Source of the DNA: Chloroflexota bacterium
GTDB lineage: Bacteria; Chloroflexota; Limnocylindria; Limnocylindrales; CSP1-4
DNA length: 15,300 bases
Assembly (NCBI GenBank): GCA_016875645.1
Contig: VGPE01000044.1
Coordinates: forward strand, 1 to 15,300
Direction: 5' to 3'
The notes below the pieces were generated by a model. The model ran no database searches and had not been told where the DNA came from. It worked only from the letters and a program-made list of their open reading frames with translations. Made by a program: the position numbers and the translations under genes. Shown one piece after another: positions 1-5,521 of the stretch. How positions within the stretch are numbered: position 1 is the first letter of the stretch; the number at the start of each line of letters is the position of its first letter.

Positions 1-1
1 G

Positions 2-373
2 GTTGCCGATGGCGGGATGCGACGCGGTGGCGAGATCACCAAGGCGATCGCCGCCGGTGCCGACGTGGTGATGCTGGGCTCGCCGCTGGCACGGGCGGTC
101 GAGGCGCCGGGTCGCGGGACGAACTGGGGGATGGCGGCTCCGTCGCCAACGCTGCCGCGCGGGACGCGGATCAAGGTGGGGACGGTCGGCCCGCTCGAGC
201 AGATCCTGCTGGGACCGGCAGGCGTCAGCGACGGGTCACAGAACCTCATGGGCGCGCTGCGGCAGTCCATGGCGGCCCTCGGCGTGCGGACCATCCGCGA
301 GATGCAGGGCGCGGAGATGGTCTACGCGCCCTCGGTCCAGACCGAAGGGAAGTCCTGGCAGCAGCGCCGATAG
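2..373 (+). CDS. guaB3: GuaB3-type IMP dehydrogenase family protein (C-terminal part)
   Basis: Only the last 123 codons are in the window; the reading frame is open from base 2. The family oxidises IMP to XMP with NAD+, the committed step toward GMP, in the cytoplasm, although GuaB3 paralogues have also been given other or uncertain roles. The start of the fragment, VADGGMRRGGEITKAIAAGA, is the phosphate-binding loop region of the TIM barrel. It is followed by the GuaB3-like signatures GRGTNWGMAAP, LPRGTRIKVGT, DGSQNLMGALRQSMA and a terminal APSVQTEGKSWQ. These resemble the actinobacterial/chloroflexal GuaB3 group more than classical GuaB, which has a longer flap and a different C-terminus. 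Whether CBS domains are present cannot be seen, since they would lie upstream. The stop TAG (371-373) lies ten bases from the convergent kinase gene. Family assignment is firm; the exact substrate role is inferred. Confidence 0.85.
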   Translation, partial: VADGGMRRGGEITKAIAAGADVVMLGSPLARAVEAPGRGTNWGMAAPSPTLPRGTRIKVGTVGPLEQILLGPAGVSDGSQNLMGALRQSMAALGVRTIREMQGAEMVYAPSVQTEGKSWQQRR

Positions 374-386
374 CGCCGGGGCGCTA
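371..386. terminator. Palindrome joining two convergent stop codons
   Basis: TAGCGCC-GG-GGCGCTA is a perfect 7-bp inverted repeat. Its left arm begins with the TAG stop of guaB3, and its right arm ends with the complementary CTA, the TAG stop of the minus-strand kinase gene. A GC-rich hairpin between convergent genes could end transcription in both directions. There is no T-tract on either side and the 2-base loop would in practice open to 4, so the terminator role is inferred. Confidence 0.4.
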
Positions 387-1733
387 GGCAGCCCGGAGGT
401 ACGTCAGCACCGCCAGAACGCGTCGATGGTCGTCGCTCGTCGGCTCGAGCCGCATGGCGAGCGCGACCAGGCGCTGCTGGGCGCCATCGTGGAGGTCGCG
501 CTCCACGCGCCGGCGCTCGGCGTCGGCCGCCTCGACGATCCGCGCTCGTGACGCCCGGACCTCTTCGAGCTGCGCGCGCACCTGTGCGCTCAACCGTTCG
601 TTCTTCAGCGCGAGCCGAGCCATCGCCGCGACGCGCTTCACGAGGCCGGGGTCCTCGGCATCGATTTCGGGGTCGTGGACCAGGACCGCGAGGAGCGCGC
701 CATCGCGCTCCACGCGAGTGACCGCGCGCGCGGTGCCGGCGGCCGGCAGCTCGATCGGGCGGCCGTCGGGGTCGACGAAGCCGTCGCCCTCCGGGGCCGG
801 GTAGGCAAGCTGGAGGCTCGGGTCGCGCAGGGCTCGGGCGAGGGCGCCTCGAAGGCCGCCGGCGGGCAGGCCCTCGGCCAGCTCGATCGCCAGGTCGCCG
901 AGGCCGGAGCGGGCGAGCCGCGCCCGAACCACGCCGATGAGGAAGGCGCCTGGCAGCAGCCAGGTCTGCCAGTAGAGGATCGGATCGTGGGTGAGCTGCT
1001 CCAGGTCCGGGCGGTCGAGGGCCAGCGCGACGTAGCCGAACGAGATGATCACGTACTGGAACGGCAGGGCGATCAGCACCGGCCGCAGGATGCGCCGCCC
1101 GATCCGGGTCGCGGCCCGCCAGTGGCGAACCACGCTTGCGATGACGGACAGCCCGATCACCGGGACGAGCAGGTTCCCGGAGGTCCCGACCGTGTGGCTC
1201 AGCTCGTTGTTCACCGTGATCGCGAACGGGTTGCGGGGGCAGAACGCCCCCGGATCGCAGACGAAGCCCGGTTCCCAGACCACGAGCTGCAACAGCCCGA
1301 ACGAGACGAACCAGATGTAGAGCCCGACGACGACCACGCGATCGAAGCGGTCACGGAGATGGCCAGTCGGGAACGACACGATCAGGTGGGCGAACACGAT
1401 CGCGTCGATCGACTTGAACTGCTCGGACAGGAAGTAGATGGCGTCGTTGCCCAGGTAGCCAAGCGCCCAGACCAGGTCGGTGAAGGAACTGATCACGACG
1501 AGCAGCGCAAACGCGCGGGTCTGCGGGCGCGACGCCGCGACCACCGCGACGGCCGTCCACAGGCTCTTCTCGACGACGCCGAAGGCGTTGAAGGGGTCGA
1601 AGCCCGGCGGGGGTGGCATCACCCCGGTGTAGGGGAGCAGGCCGCCGGCGATCGACGCGATGGCAACAGTGAGCCCGGCCGCTGCCGGCAGCAGCCATTC
1701 GGAACGTGCCCAACCAGCCCAGGTCGTGTTCAT
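384..1733 (-). CDS. Truncated membrane sensor histidine kinase (HATPase domain missing)
   Basis: The 449-residue product has about seven hydrophobic segments in its first 275 residues, including a stretch with FPTGHLRDRFDR between two helices, typical of a sensor family common in Actinomycetota and Chloroflexota. A soluble linker follows (about 290-385), then a coiled coil (LALKNERLSAQVRAQLEEV) and the HisKA_3 H-box RRRVERDLHDGAQQRL, with phospho-acceptor His near residue 415. A normal protein continues with the rest of the dimerisation helix pair and an ATP-binding HATPase_c domain. Here it ends 34 residues after the His, so it should not autophosphorylate by itself. The last 20 residues resemble a response-regulator C-terminus (separate entry). 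I chose the ATG at 1733 over the TTG at 1796, because the extra 21 residues are Pro/Arg/Gly-rich and unlike a start. No clear ribosome site precedes the ATG. No intact partner regulator lies in the window. Confidence 0.8.
   Translation of the reverse strand: MNTTWAGWARSEWLLPAAAGLTVAIASIAGGLLPYTGVMPPPPGFDPFNAFGVVEKSLWTAVAVVAASRPQTRAFALLVVISSFTDLVWALGYLGNDAIYFLSEQFKSIDAIVFAHLIVSFPTGHLRDRFDRVVVVGLYIWFVSFGLLQLVVWEPGFVCDPGAFCPRNPFAITVNNELSHTVGTSGNLLVPVIGLSVIASVVRHWRAATRIGRRILRPVLIALPFQYVIISFGYVALALDRPDLEQLTHDPILYWQTWLLPGAFLIGVVRARLARSGLGDLAIELAEGLPAGGLRGALARALRDPSLQLAYPAPEGDGFVDPDGRPIELPAAGTARAVTRVERDGALLAVLVHDPEIDAEDPGLVKRVAAMARLALKNERLSAQVRAQLEEVRASRARIVEAADAERRRVERDLHDGAQQRLVALAMRLEPTSDDHRRVLAVLTYLRAA
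387..446 (-). pseudogene. Response-regulator C-terminal remnant fused to the kinase
   Basis: The final 20 codons of the truncated kinase read EPTSDDHRRVLAVLTYLRAA. From memory of the family, many NarL/LuxR-type response regulators of high-GC Gram-positive-like bacteria end with a segment of the form LGL-x-P-(S/T)-x-D-DHRRVLAVLxYLR directly after the helix-turn-helix. Such regulators are usually encoded right after the kinase. The simplest reading is an in-frame deletion that removed the rest of the kinase, the receiver domain and most of the HTH, leaving this tail. The residues are seen directly; the family match is recalled, not searched. Confidence 0.6.
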
Positions 1734-1805
1734 GGGCCGAACGGTCGCGTGGTTCGGGTTCCGCGGACCACCGGGCAGACCCCTGAATCCTCCCAATCCG
1801 AACAG

Positions 1806-1825
1806 GGGCGCGTCCCCTCGCGCCC
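1806..1825. promoter_or_regulatory. Hairpin in the divergent kinase/small-protein intergenic region
   Basis: GGGCGCG-TCCCCT-CGCGCCC is a perfect 7-bp inverted repeat with a 6-base loop. It overlaps an alternative fold, AGGGG-CGCGT-CCCCT (1804-1818). It lies about 70 bases upstream of both the minus-strand ATG (1733) and the plus-strand ATG (1895), so it could be an operator or a leader structure for either gene. I could not find convincing -10/-35 boxes in this 161-base region. Confidence 0.3.
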
Positions 1826-1894
1826 GCCCAGTGTGACGCCGAGGATCGCATCAGGAAAGAGCGGGGCAGGCGAACTCGGACGGAGGTGGTGGCG

Positions 1895-2146
1895 ATGACC
1901 GCAGCGACGATGAGGAGATCCCGGTCGACCGGATCCGCGAACGAGCTGCTCGCGGTGGCGATGCTGGGCCTGGCGGCAGTGATCGTCACGCTGGTGCTCG
2001 CCGGTGCGGGGCACGCCACGTCGCTCGGCGTCGATCCCTCGCCCGCGATCGGGCCGTCACCCCAGCCCGCGGTCGTTCGCCAGGCCTCCCCGGCACCGGG
2101 CGGGGGCTGGACGATGCCGGCTCAGCCGGATCCGCCGCTCCGCTGA
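1895..2146 (+). CDS. Small single-pass membrane protein with proline-rich tail
   Basis: The product is 83 residues and of unknown function. A short basic N-terminus (MRRSRS near residues 6-11) is followed by one hydrophobic helix (about 18-40, ELLAVAMLGLAAVIVTLVLA) and a Pro/Ser-rich tail of about 43 residues. This suggests a membrane anchor, or an uncleaved signal, with an extracytoplasmic disordered tail. GGAGGT (1882-1887) lies 7 bases before the ATG at 1895, one of the best ribosome sites in the window, which argues that the gene is real. A GTG at 1886 in the same frame is disfavoured because it overlaps that site. The gene is divergent from the truncated kinase and 17 bases upstream of the oxidoreductase gene. 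It could be an accessory to the kinase, but nothing in the sequence proves that. Confidence 0.6.
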   Translation: MTAATMRRSRSTGSANELLAVAMLGLAAVIVTLVLAGAGHATSLGVDPSPAIGPSPQPAVVRQASPAPGGGWTMPAQPDPPLR

Positions 2147-2151
2147 GGGTG

Positions 2152-2157
2152 TAGCGT
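2152..2157 (+). promoter_or_regulatory. Candidate -10 box, leaderless oxidoreductase start
   Basis: TAGCGT fits TANNNT and ends 6 bases before the ATG at 2164, so transcription would begin at or next to the start codon. No ribosome site precedes that ATG, as expected for a leaderless message. No clear -35 box is visible. An inverted repeat, CTCAGC (2121-2126) / GCTGAG (2142-2147), spans the end of the upstream gene just before it. Confidence 0.4.
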
Positions 2158-2163
2158 GTCGGG

Positions 2164-2601
2164 ATGGCATCCGGCGCAGACGAGCGCGGCTCCGATCCCG
2201 GCACCGATCCCGCGCTGGACATGGTCGAGCAACTGGCCGCCGGCGGTCGCGTGGCGATTCTCGAGACGCGCGGGCGGGTGACGCTGCGCCCGATCCGGAC
2301 CGCGATCGGGTTCGTGCACGAGCCGGACGGTTCGTTGCTGGTGGCGGCGGGCGATCCGGACGCTGACTGGGCGCAGAACCTGCTTGCGCTTCCCGCGTGC
2401 GCAGTGCGCGTCAAGGATGAAGGCTGGTTCGCGCATGCCGAGCCGATCGAGGGCGCCGAGCGTGCACACGCGATCGCCGGCCTGATCGTCAAGTACGGCA
2501 CCCCGGCCGAGCGGCTCGGGGCGGGGCGGGCCTTCCGGCTGCGGCGGGCAGCGCCGGACATCCACGGCCCCGGTGGGGCACCGGACGCGTGGGACGAATG
2601 A
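2164..2601 (+). CDS. Deazaflavin-type (F420/Ddn-like) nitroreductase family protein
   Basis: The 145-residue product appears to belong to the small split-barrel flavin/F420-binding family (DUF385, Ddn-like), whose members reduce quinones or nitro compounds using F420H2 or bind flavins. Visible hallmarks are a strand with GRVTLRPIRTAIGF (about residues 36-49), the DGSLLVAAG strand, and the DADWAQNLLALPACAVRV stretch, which matches the family's 'W-x-N-L-x-A-x-P-x-x-x-V' motif. A strand carrying the acidic AEPIEGAER turn follows. The length is normal. The first 17 residues are low-complexity; an internal ATG at 2221 would remove most of them, but the -10-like box favours 2164. No F420 synthesis gene is in the window, so the cofactor is inferred from the family. 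It is distantly related to the pyridoxamine-phosphate-oxidase fold and could be annotated that way. Confidence 0.6.
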   Translation: MASGADERGSDPGTDPALDMVEQLAAGGRVAILETRGRVTLRPIRTAIGFVHEPDGSLLVAAGDPDADWAQNLLALPACAVRVKDEGWFAHAEPIEGAERAHAIAGLIVKYGTPAERLGAGRAFRLRRAAPDIHGPGGAPDAWDE

Positions 2602-2705
2602 GGTCGTGCGCGTGCAGCGGACGCTTTCGGGCACGCATCGACGTACGACCGCCGCACCCCAGGTGCAATCCAGGCTGACGACTCTTTCGCATACCCATCG
2701 ACAGC

Positions 2706-2726
2706 CGAAGAACAAGCGAAGAACAA
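2706..2726 (+). repeat. Two 10-base direct repeats with 11-base period
   Basis: CGAAGAACAA occurs at 2706-2715 and again at 2717-2726, so the copies sit about one helical turn apart in the AT-richer part of the gene-free region. Such spacing is typical of tandem sites for a DNA-binding protein, but chance cannot be excluded for so short a repeat. Confidence 0.35.
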
Positions 2727-2796
2727 CCGAGGACGCGTGTGCAACACACGATGCGCGGGCGCCTGAAGCTCGATCAAACTCGGTGCTCGCGCTGAC

Positions 2797-2831
2797 CGAA
2801 GCGGCGCCCGACCTCCTCCGGCGCCGCTTCG
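2797..2831 (+). promoter_or_regulatory. Strong 12-bp hairpin upstream of the sialidase-like gene
   Basis: CGAAGCGGCGCC (2797-2808), an 11-base loop and GGCGCCGCTTCG (2820-2831) form a perfect 12-bp stem, the longest uninterrupted one I found. The loop is pyrimidine-rich (CGACCTCCTCC), complementary in part to GGAGG-type ribosome sites. No T-tract follows, so it is not a classical terminator. It lies about 100 bases before the GTG at 2935 and could act in a leader RNA or as an operator. Confidence 0.45.
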
Positions 2832-2934
2832 TCGTTGCCGGCGGCTCGCCGCGTCGGTGTCGGGCGACCCGTTCGCCGGTGTTCCGGACGCGCCAGACTG
2901 CGTCCATCCGACCGATCGAACCGAGGGAGTCGCA

Positions 2935-4002
2935 GTGGCGCAGATCGAGATCCTGGGACGCGGCACGATCGACGATGGCGACAGCGCCTTTCCGCAGGCC
3001 GTCGAGCTCCCGAACGGGGACCTCCTGGCCTCGTACAGCAACGACGGCGGCCAGAACGTCACCGGCGGCACAGACTGGTCTCGCTCCACGGACGGCGGGC
3101 GGACGTGGCGCAAGGAAGGGTCGCTGCTCCCGCTTGAGGGGCCGGGCCGCGAGAACTTCCTCAAGCTGAGCCTCTCGCGCGACGGATCGACGATCTACGC
3201 CTACGGCTCACGATTCACCGGCGAATCGGGCGGGCGCTTCGGCGAGCGCCCGAGCGAAGCGATCGTCTGCACCTCCACCGACGACGGGCGCACCTGGTCA
3301 GCTCCGCAGGTGATTCCGATGCCCAGCGATCTCCTCGAGGTGTCGCACGGGATCCTCCAGACGTCGTCGGGGCGGCTGCTTGCGCCGACCGCGACGATCC
3401 ATCCAGGCGCTCTCGGCGAGCGCGTGATCCTGGCAATCTCCGATGACGGCGGCCGGACGTGGCCCCGCCACGCGGTCGCGCTCCAGGACCCGAACCGCGA
3501 GTTGGGCTACTTCGAGCAGAAGATCGCCGAGCTCTCGCCCGGCCGGATCATCGCCTCGGCGTGGACGGTGACGTTCGCCGACGTGTCGGACCGGCCCAAC
3601 TCCTATGCCATCTCGGAGGATGACGGGCTGACCTGGACGGCGCCCCGCTCAATCGGGACCCGCGGCCAGACGATCTGCGTGGTGCCACTGGGCCCGGCCG
3701 CCGGCGACCGCGTGATGCTGCTCTACAACCGCCGGTACGGCGACCAGGCAATCGTGATGGCGATCGCCCGCATCACCGACCGCGACTGGCCGATCGAGTT
3801 CGAGGGCGTCCTGTACGACGCCCGCGCCCGGCGCGAGGGACGCCTCCGCGCGGACGGCGTCCAGGAGATGATCGACCTCAAGTTCGGCTTCCCGACCGCC
3901 TCGCGGATGCGCGATGGCTCGTACCTCGCCACCTGGTGGAGCGCCGAGGACGCGAGTGGCCGCACCGGGGTCCGCTGGGCGAAGCTGCGAGTGTCGCTCT
4001 AG
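2935..4002 (+). CDS. Sialidase-like BNR/Asp-box beta-propeller protein
   Basis: The 355-residue product has four Asp boxes (S-x-D-x-G-x-T-W type): STDGGRTW at about 51-58, STDDGRTW at 114-121, SDDGGRTW at 169-176 and SEDDGLTW at 227-234. Their spacing of roughly 55-63 residues marks blades of a six-bladed sialidase/neuraminidase-type propeller. Family members cleave sialic acid or related glycosides, or only bind ligands. I could not assign the arginine triad or the Tyr/Glu pair with confidence, so enzymatic activity is unproven. There is no signal peptide, so the protein appears cytoplasmic, which is unusual for sialidases acting on external glycans. The GTG at 2935 is chosen because GGGAG (2924-2928) lies 6 bases before it; an upstream GTG at 2857 would add 26 residues without family character. 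A hairpin follows the stop. Confidence 0.75.
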   Translation: MAQIEILGRGTIDDGDSAFPQAVELPNGDLLASYSNDGGQNVTGGTDWSRSTDGGRTWRKEGSLLPLEGPGRENFLKLSLSRDGSTIYAYGSRFTGESGGRFGERPSEAIVCTSTDDGRTWSAPQVIPMPSDLLEVSHGILQTSSGRLLAPTATIHPGALGERVILAISDDGGRTWPRHAVALQDPNRELGYFEQKIAELSPGRIIASAWTVTFADVSDRPNSYAISEDDGLTWTAPRSIGTRGQTICVVPLGPAAGDRVMLLYNRRYGDQAIVMAIARITDRDWPIEFEGVLYDARARREGRLRADGVQEMIDLKFGFPTASRMRDGSYLATWWSAEDASGRTGVRWAKLRVSL

Positions 4003-4007
4003 CGGTC

Positions 4008-4035
4008 ACCTGGGGCGATCAGAGCACCCCGAGGT
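4008..4035 (+). terminator. Hairpin after the sialidase-like gene
   Basis: ACCTGGGG (4008-4015) pairs with CCCC-G-AGGT (4027-4035) around an 11-base loop with a single bulged G. It starts 5 bases after the stop codon and sits before the candidate promoter of the haemoglobin gene. No T-tract follows, so termination is inferred from position. Confidence 0.3.
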
Positions 4036-4054
4036 CGCCAGCGCCCCGGCGCCA

Positions 4055-4060
4055 TAGAAT
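4055..4060 (+). promoter_or_regulatory. Candidate -10 box for the truncated haemoglobin gene
   Basis: TAGAAT (4055-4060) is close to TATAAT and ends 8 bases before the GTG at 4069, placing the expected transcription start on or next to that codon. This supports a leaderless message and the GTG over the ATG at 4090. The -35 region shows no clear match. Confidence 0.45.
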
Positions 4061-4068
4061 CCCGGGCG

Positions 4069-4452
4069 GTGGTCCAGGCGACGATCTCCATGTTCGAGCG
4101 TGCCGGTGGCATGCCGTTCTTCGAGCGGCTTGTCGCGGCGTTCTATTCGGCCGTGGCCAACGACCCGGTGCTCCGCGCCCTGTACCCCGAGGCGGACCTC
4201 GGCCCGGCGCAGCGGCGCCTGACCCTGTTCCTGGCCCAGTATTGGGGTGGGCCCGCGACGTACAACGACGAGCGCGGCCATCCGCGCCTGCGGATGCGCC
4301 ACTTCCCGTTCGCGATCGGTGGCATGGAGCGCGACCGATGGCTGGCGCACATGCGATTCGCCCTGGACGTGGCGGCTCCGGCGCCGGACGTGCGGGCGGA
4401 ACTGGAGCGCTACTTCGACATGGCCGCCGAGGCGATGCGCAACCGCGACTGA
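4069..4452 (+). CDS. glbO: Group II truncated haemoglobin
   Basis: The 127-residue haem protein has the 2-over-2 globin fold. Such proteins bind O2 and may handle NO or peroxide in the cytoplasm. Landmarks are FFERLVAAFYSAVANDPVL (helix B, Tyr at B10 about residue 26), LYPEADLGPAQRRLTLFLAQYWGGP (helices C to E), the proximal-His segment RLRMRHFPF with His at about 78, and ERDRWLAHM with the group-typical Trp (G8) at about 91. The length matches the family. The GTG at 4069 is preferred because a TAGAAT box sits at leaderless distance; the ATG at 4090 would still leave the globin core intact. The gene is 66 bases after the sialidase-like gene and convergent with the next gene across a 15-base gap. 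The symbol follows the best-known member and is given by similarity only. Confidence 0.88.
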   Translation: MVQATISMFERAGGMPFFERLVAAFYSAVANDPVLRALYPEADLGPAQRRLTLFLAQYWGGPATYNDERGHPRLRMRHFPFAIGGMERDRWLAHMRFALDVAAPAPDVRAELERYFDMAAEAMRNRD

Positions 4453-4464
4453 CGACCGGTCGCG
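4444..4464. terminator. Inverted repeat between convergent genes
   Basis: CGCGAC (4444-4449) pairs with GTCGCG (4459-4464) around a 9-base loop, and the centre also contains the perfect palindrome CGACCGGTCG (4453-4462). It covers the haemoglobin stop codon and nearly all of the 15-base gap to the minus-strand gene, whose stop is at 4468-4470. It may terminate transcription from both sides. No T-tract is present. Confidence 0.35.
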
Positions 4465-4467
4465 ACC

Positions 4468-5160
4468 TCATGCGGTGGCGAACTCCGGTTCGAGGGCTTC
4501 CAGGGTTACGCGGGAACCGTCGGACCAGAAGCCGATCGGCGCGAGGCAATTCGGGTCCTGCTCGGCGAGCTCGGCATACAGCCAGAGGGCGAACTCCCGG
4601 TCCACGTCCGCGGGCAGCGCGATCAGCAGGTCACGCATGGGCGCGATGAACAGGTGCGGGCCCGGACCGAACAGCCTCGGCAACGCCCGAGGCTGCAGCA
4701 CGAACGTGGACGCGCCACCGATCCCGGACTGGAGCCACGCGGACGGGACGTGGCCGACCGGTTGGCGCAGGACACGATCCACCGGCACATGGGCCGCCCG
4801 CTCGGCGACGTTTGCCAGGGCCCGCTCCGTGATTTCATGGAGGCTCACCGGCCACTTTGCCGCAATGTCCGGGCTCACGTGCAGCAGCGCAGGCCCGATG
4901 TCGATCGCGAAGCTGATCGAGATGCCAGGCGGCACGAGGACCCGCAGGGGCTCTGGGGACCCATCGAAGTAGGGCCGCAGGCGCTGGAAGATCGGCACGA
5001 GCATCCGCGAGAGCCCCGGCCAGTCCTCCGGCGGCGGGACGGCCTGCACGGCTTCGACCACCTCCTGAACGGAGGCCGAGTGGATGCCCGGTCCGGCCGG
5101 GACCGAGACGATGCGGTCGATCGTGAAGGCGTTGCCGCGTCCGCGGCGTGATCGAGGCAT
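4468..5160 (-). CDS. Uncharacterised protein, possibly DUF1444-like
   Basis: The 230-residue soluble protein has no signal peptide or membrane helix. The segment LRVLVPPGISISFAIDIG, then LLHVSPDIAAKWPVSLHEITERALANVAERA, then APMRDLLIALP and a final EQDPNCLAPIGFWSDGSRVTLEAL recall the DUF1444 (YtpQ) family layout, in which a conserved helix precedes paired strands. The match is from memory and could be wrong. No catalytic motif is evident. The ATG at 5160 is supported by a GACAAT box 6 bases upstream on the minus strand, with no ribosome site. It is convergent with the haemoglobin gene and divergent from guaA, so it is probably transcribed alone. Confidence 0.7.
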   Translation of the reverse strand: MPRSRRGRGNAFTIDRIVSVPAGPGIHSASVQEVVEAVQAVPPPEDWPGLSRMLVPIFQRLRPYFDGSPEPLRVLVPPGISISFAIDIGPALLHVSPDIAAKWPVSLHEITERALANVAERAAHVPVDRVLRQPVGHVPSAWLQSGIGGASTFVLQPRALPRLFGPGPHLFIAPMRDLLIALPADVDREFALWLYAELAEQDPNCLAPIGFWSDGSRVTLEALEPEFATA

Positions 5161-5166
5161 GGCGGC

Positions 5167-5172
5167 ATTGTC
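5167..5172 (-). promoter_or_regulatory. Candidate -10 box, leaderless start of minus-strand gene
   Basis: On the minus strand GACAAT is followed by GCCGCC and then the ATG (5160-5158). The 6-base spacing equals that at the oxidoreductase gene (2164) and the unknown gene (8047). Only four of six bases match TATAAT, so it is suggestive only. Confidence 0.3.
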
Positions 5173-5471
5173 CGGATCGGCACGTATCTACCGCTTACGC
5201 GCCCCTTCACCGTCGCGTATCGAGAGCCGCGGCGGCGTCCGCGTACCCACGGTAGCGAGGCTCGGCCGGCGCCGCGCCGCATGATCATCAGAATCGGGCG
5301 GTGACCCTGGGCCTGGAGCTGCCAGCCACCGGTTGCCGGCTGCTGCTGCGGATTGATCATCCAGAAGCGGGTGTCGAGCCGCGGGCGACCACACGGGCGA
5401 GCGTCGGCGAGCGAACCGCAGGCGGAGGCGCCGTCTCCCAGCCGGACCGGAACGCGGCCGGAGCGCCCGGC

Positions 5472-5477
5472 TACACT
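5472..5477 (+). promoter_or_regulatory. Candidate -10 box upstream of guaA
   Basis: TACACT fits TANNNT and would place the transcript start near 5484. GGGAGGG (5496-5502) follows inside the leader, but lies 19 bases from the GTG at 5522, too far for a standard ribosome site. This weakens the case for that exact start. Confidence 0.35.
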
Positions 5478-5521
5478 GATCGCTCACCCAGCCACGGGAG
5501 GGCCGGTCGATCGAGTCGGAC

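Larger units (their letters stand above)
2602..2934. other. Gene-free region upstream of the sialidase-like gene
   Basis: No convincing gene is present in these 333 bases; the frames that cross it have no ribosome site and no family resemblance. The stretch 2690-2730 is visibly richer in A and T than its surroundings. It holds a 10-base direct repeat (2706-2726), a small hairpin CGTGTG-CAA-CACACG (2736-2750) and a strong 12-bp hairpin (2797-2831). The layout looks like a regulatory leader for the gene at 2935. Confidence 0.5.
5161..5521. other. Divergent gene-free region before guaA
   Basis: No convincing gene is present in these 361 bases. Short frames cross it on both strands but lack ribosome sites and family features. 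It holds candidate -10 boxes for both flanking genes (5167-5172 minus, 5472-5477 plus) and two copies of the palindrome TGATCA (5282-5287 and 5354-5359), 72 bases apart. No guanine riboswitch-like core or PurR-type box was recognised. Confidence 0.5.

Noticed and set aside
675..1898. A 407-codon plus-strand open frame opposite the kinase gene
   Set aside because: The product is a low-complexity Arg/Asp/Gln/Gly chain, whereas the minus strand shows membrane helices and an H-box.
2602..2934. A possible tRNA or classical riboswitch in the gene-free region
   Set aside because: No T-loop GTTCGAATC-like element, acceptor pairing or known riboswitch core was found; only simple hairpins and a short repeat.
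4875..5360. A minus-strand frame starting MINPQQQPATGGWQL in the region before guaA
   Set aside because: Most of it overlaps the DUF1444-like gene in another frame. The N-terminus looks less biased than usual, but no ribosome site or -10 box supports it.
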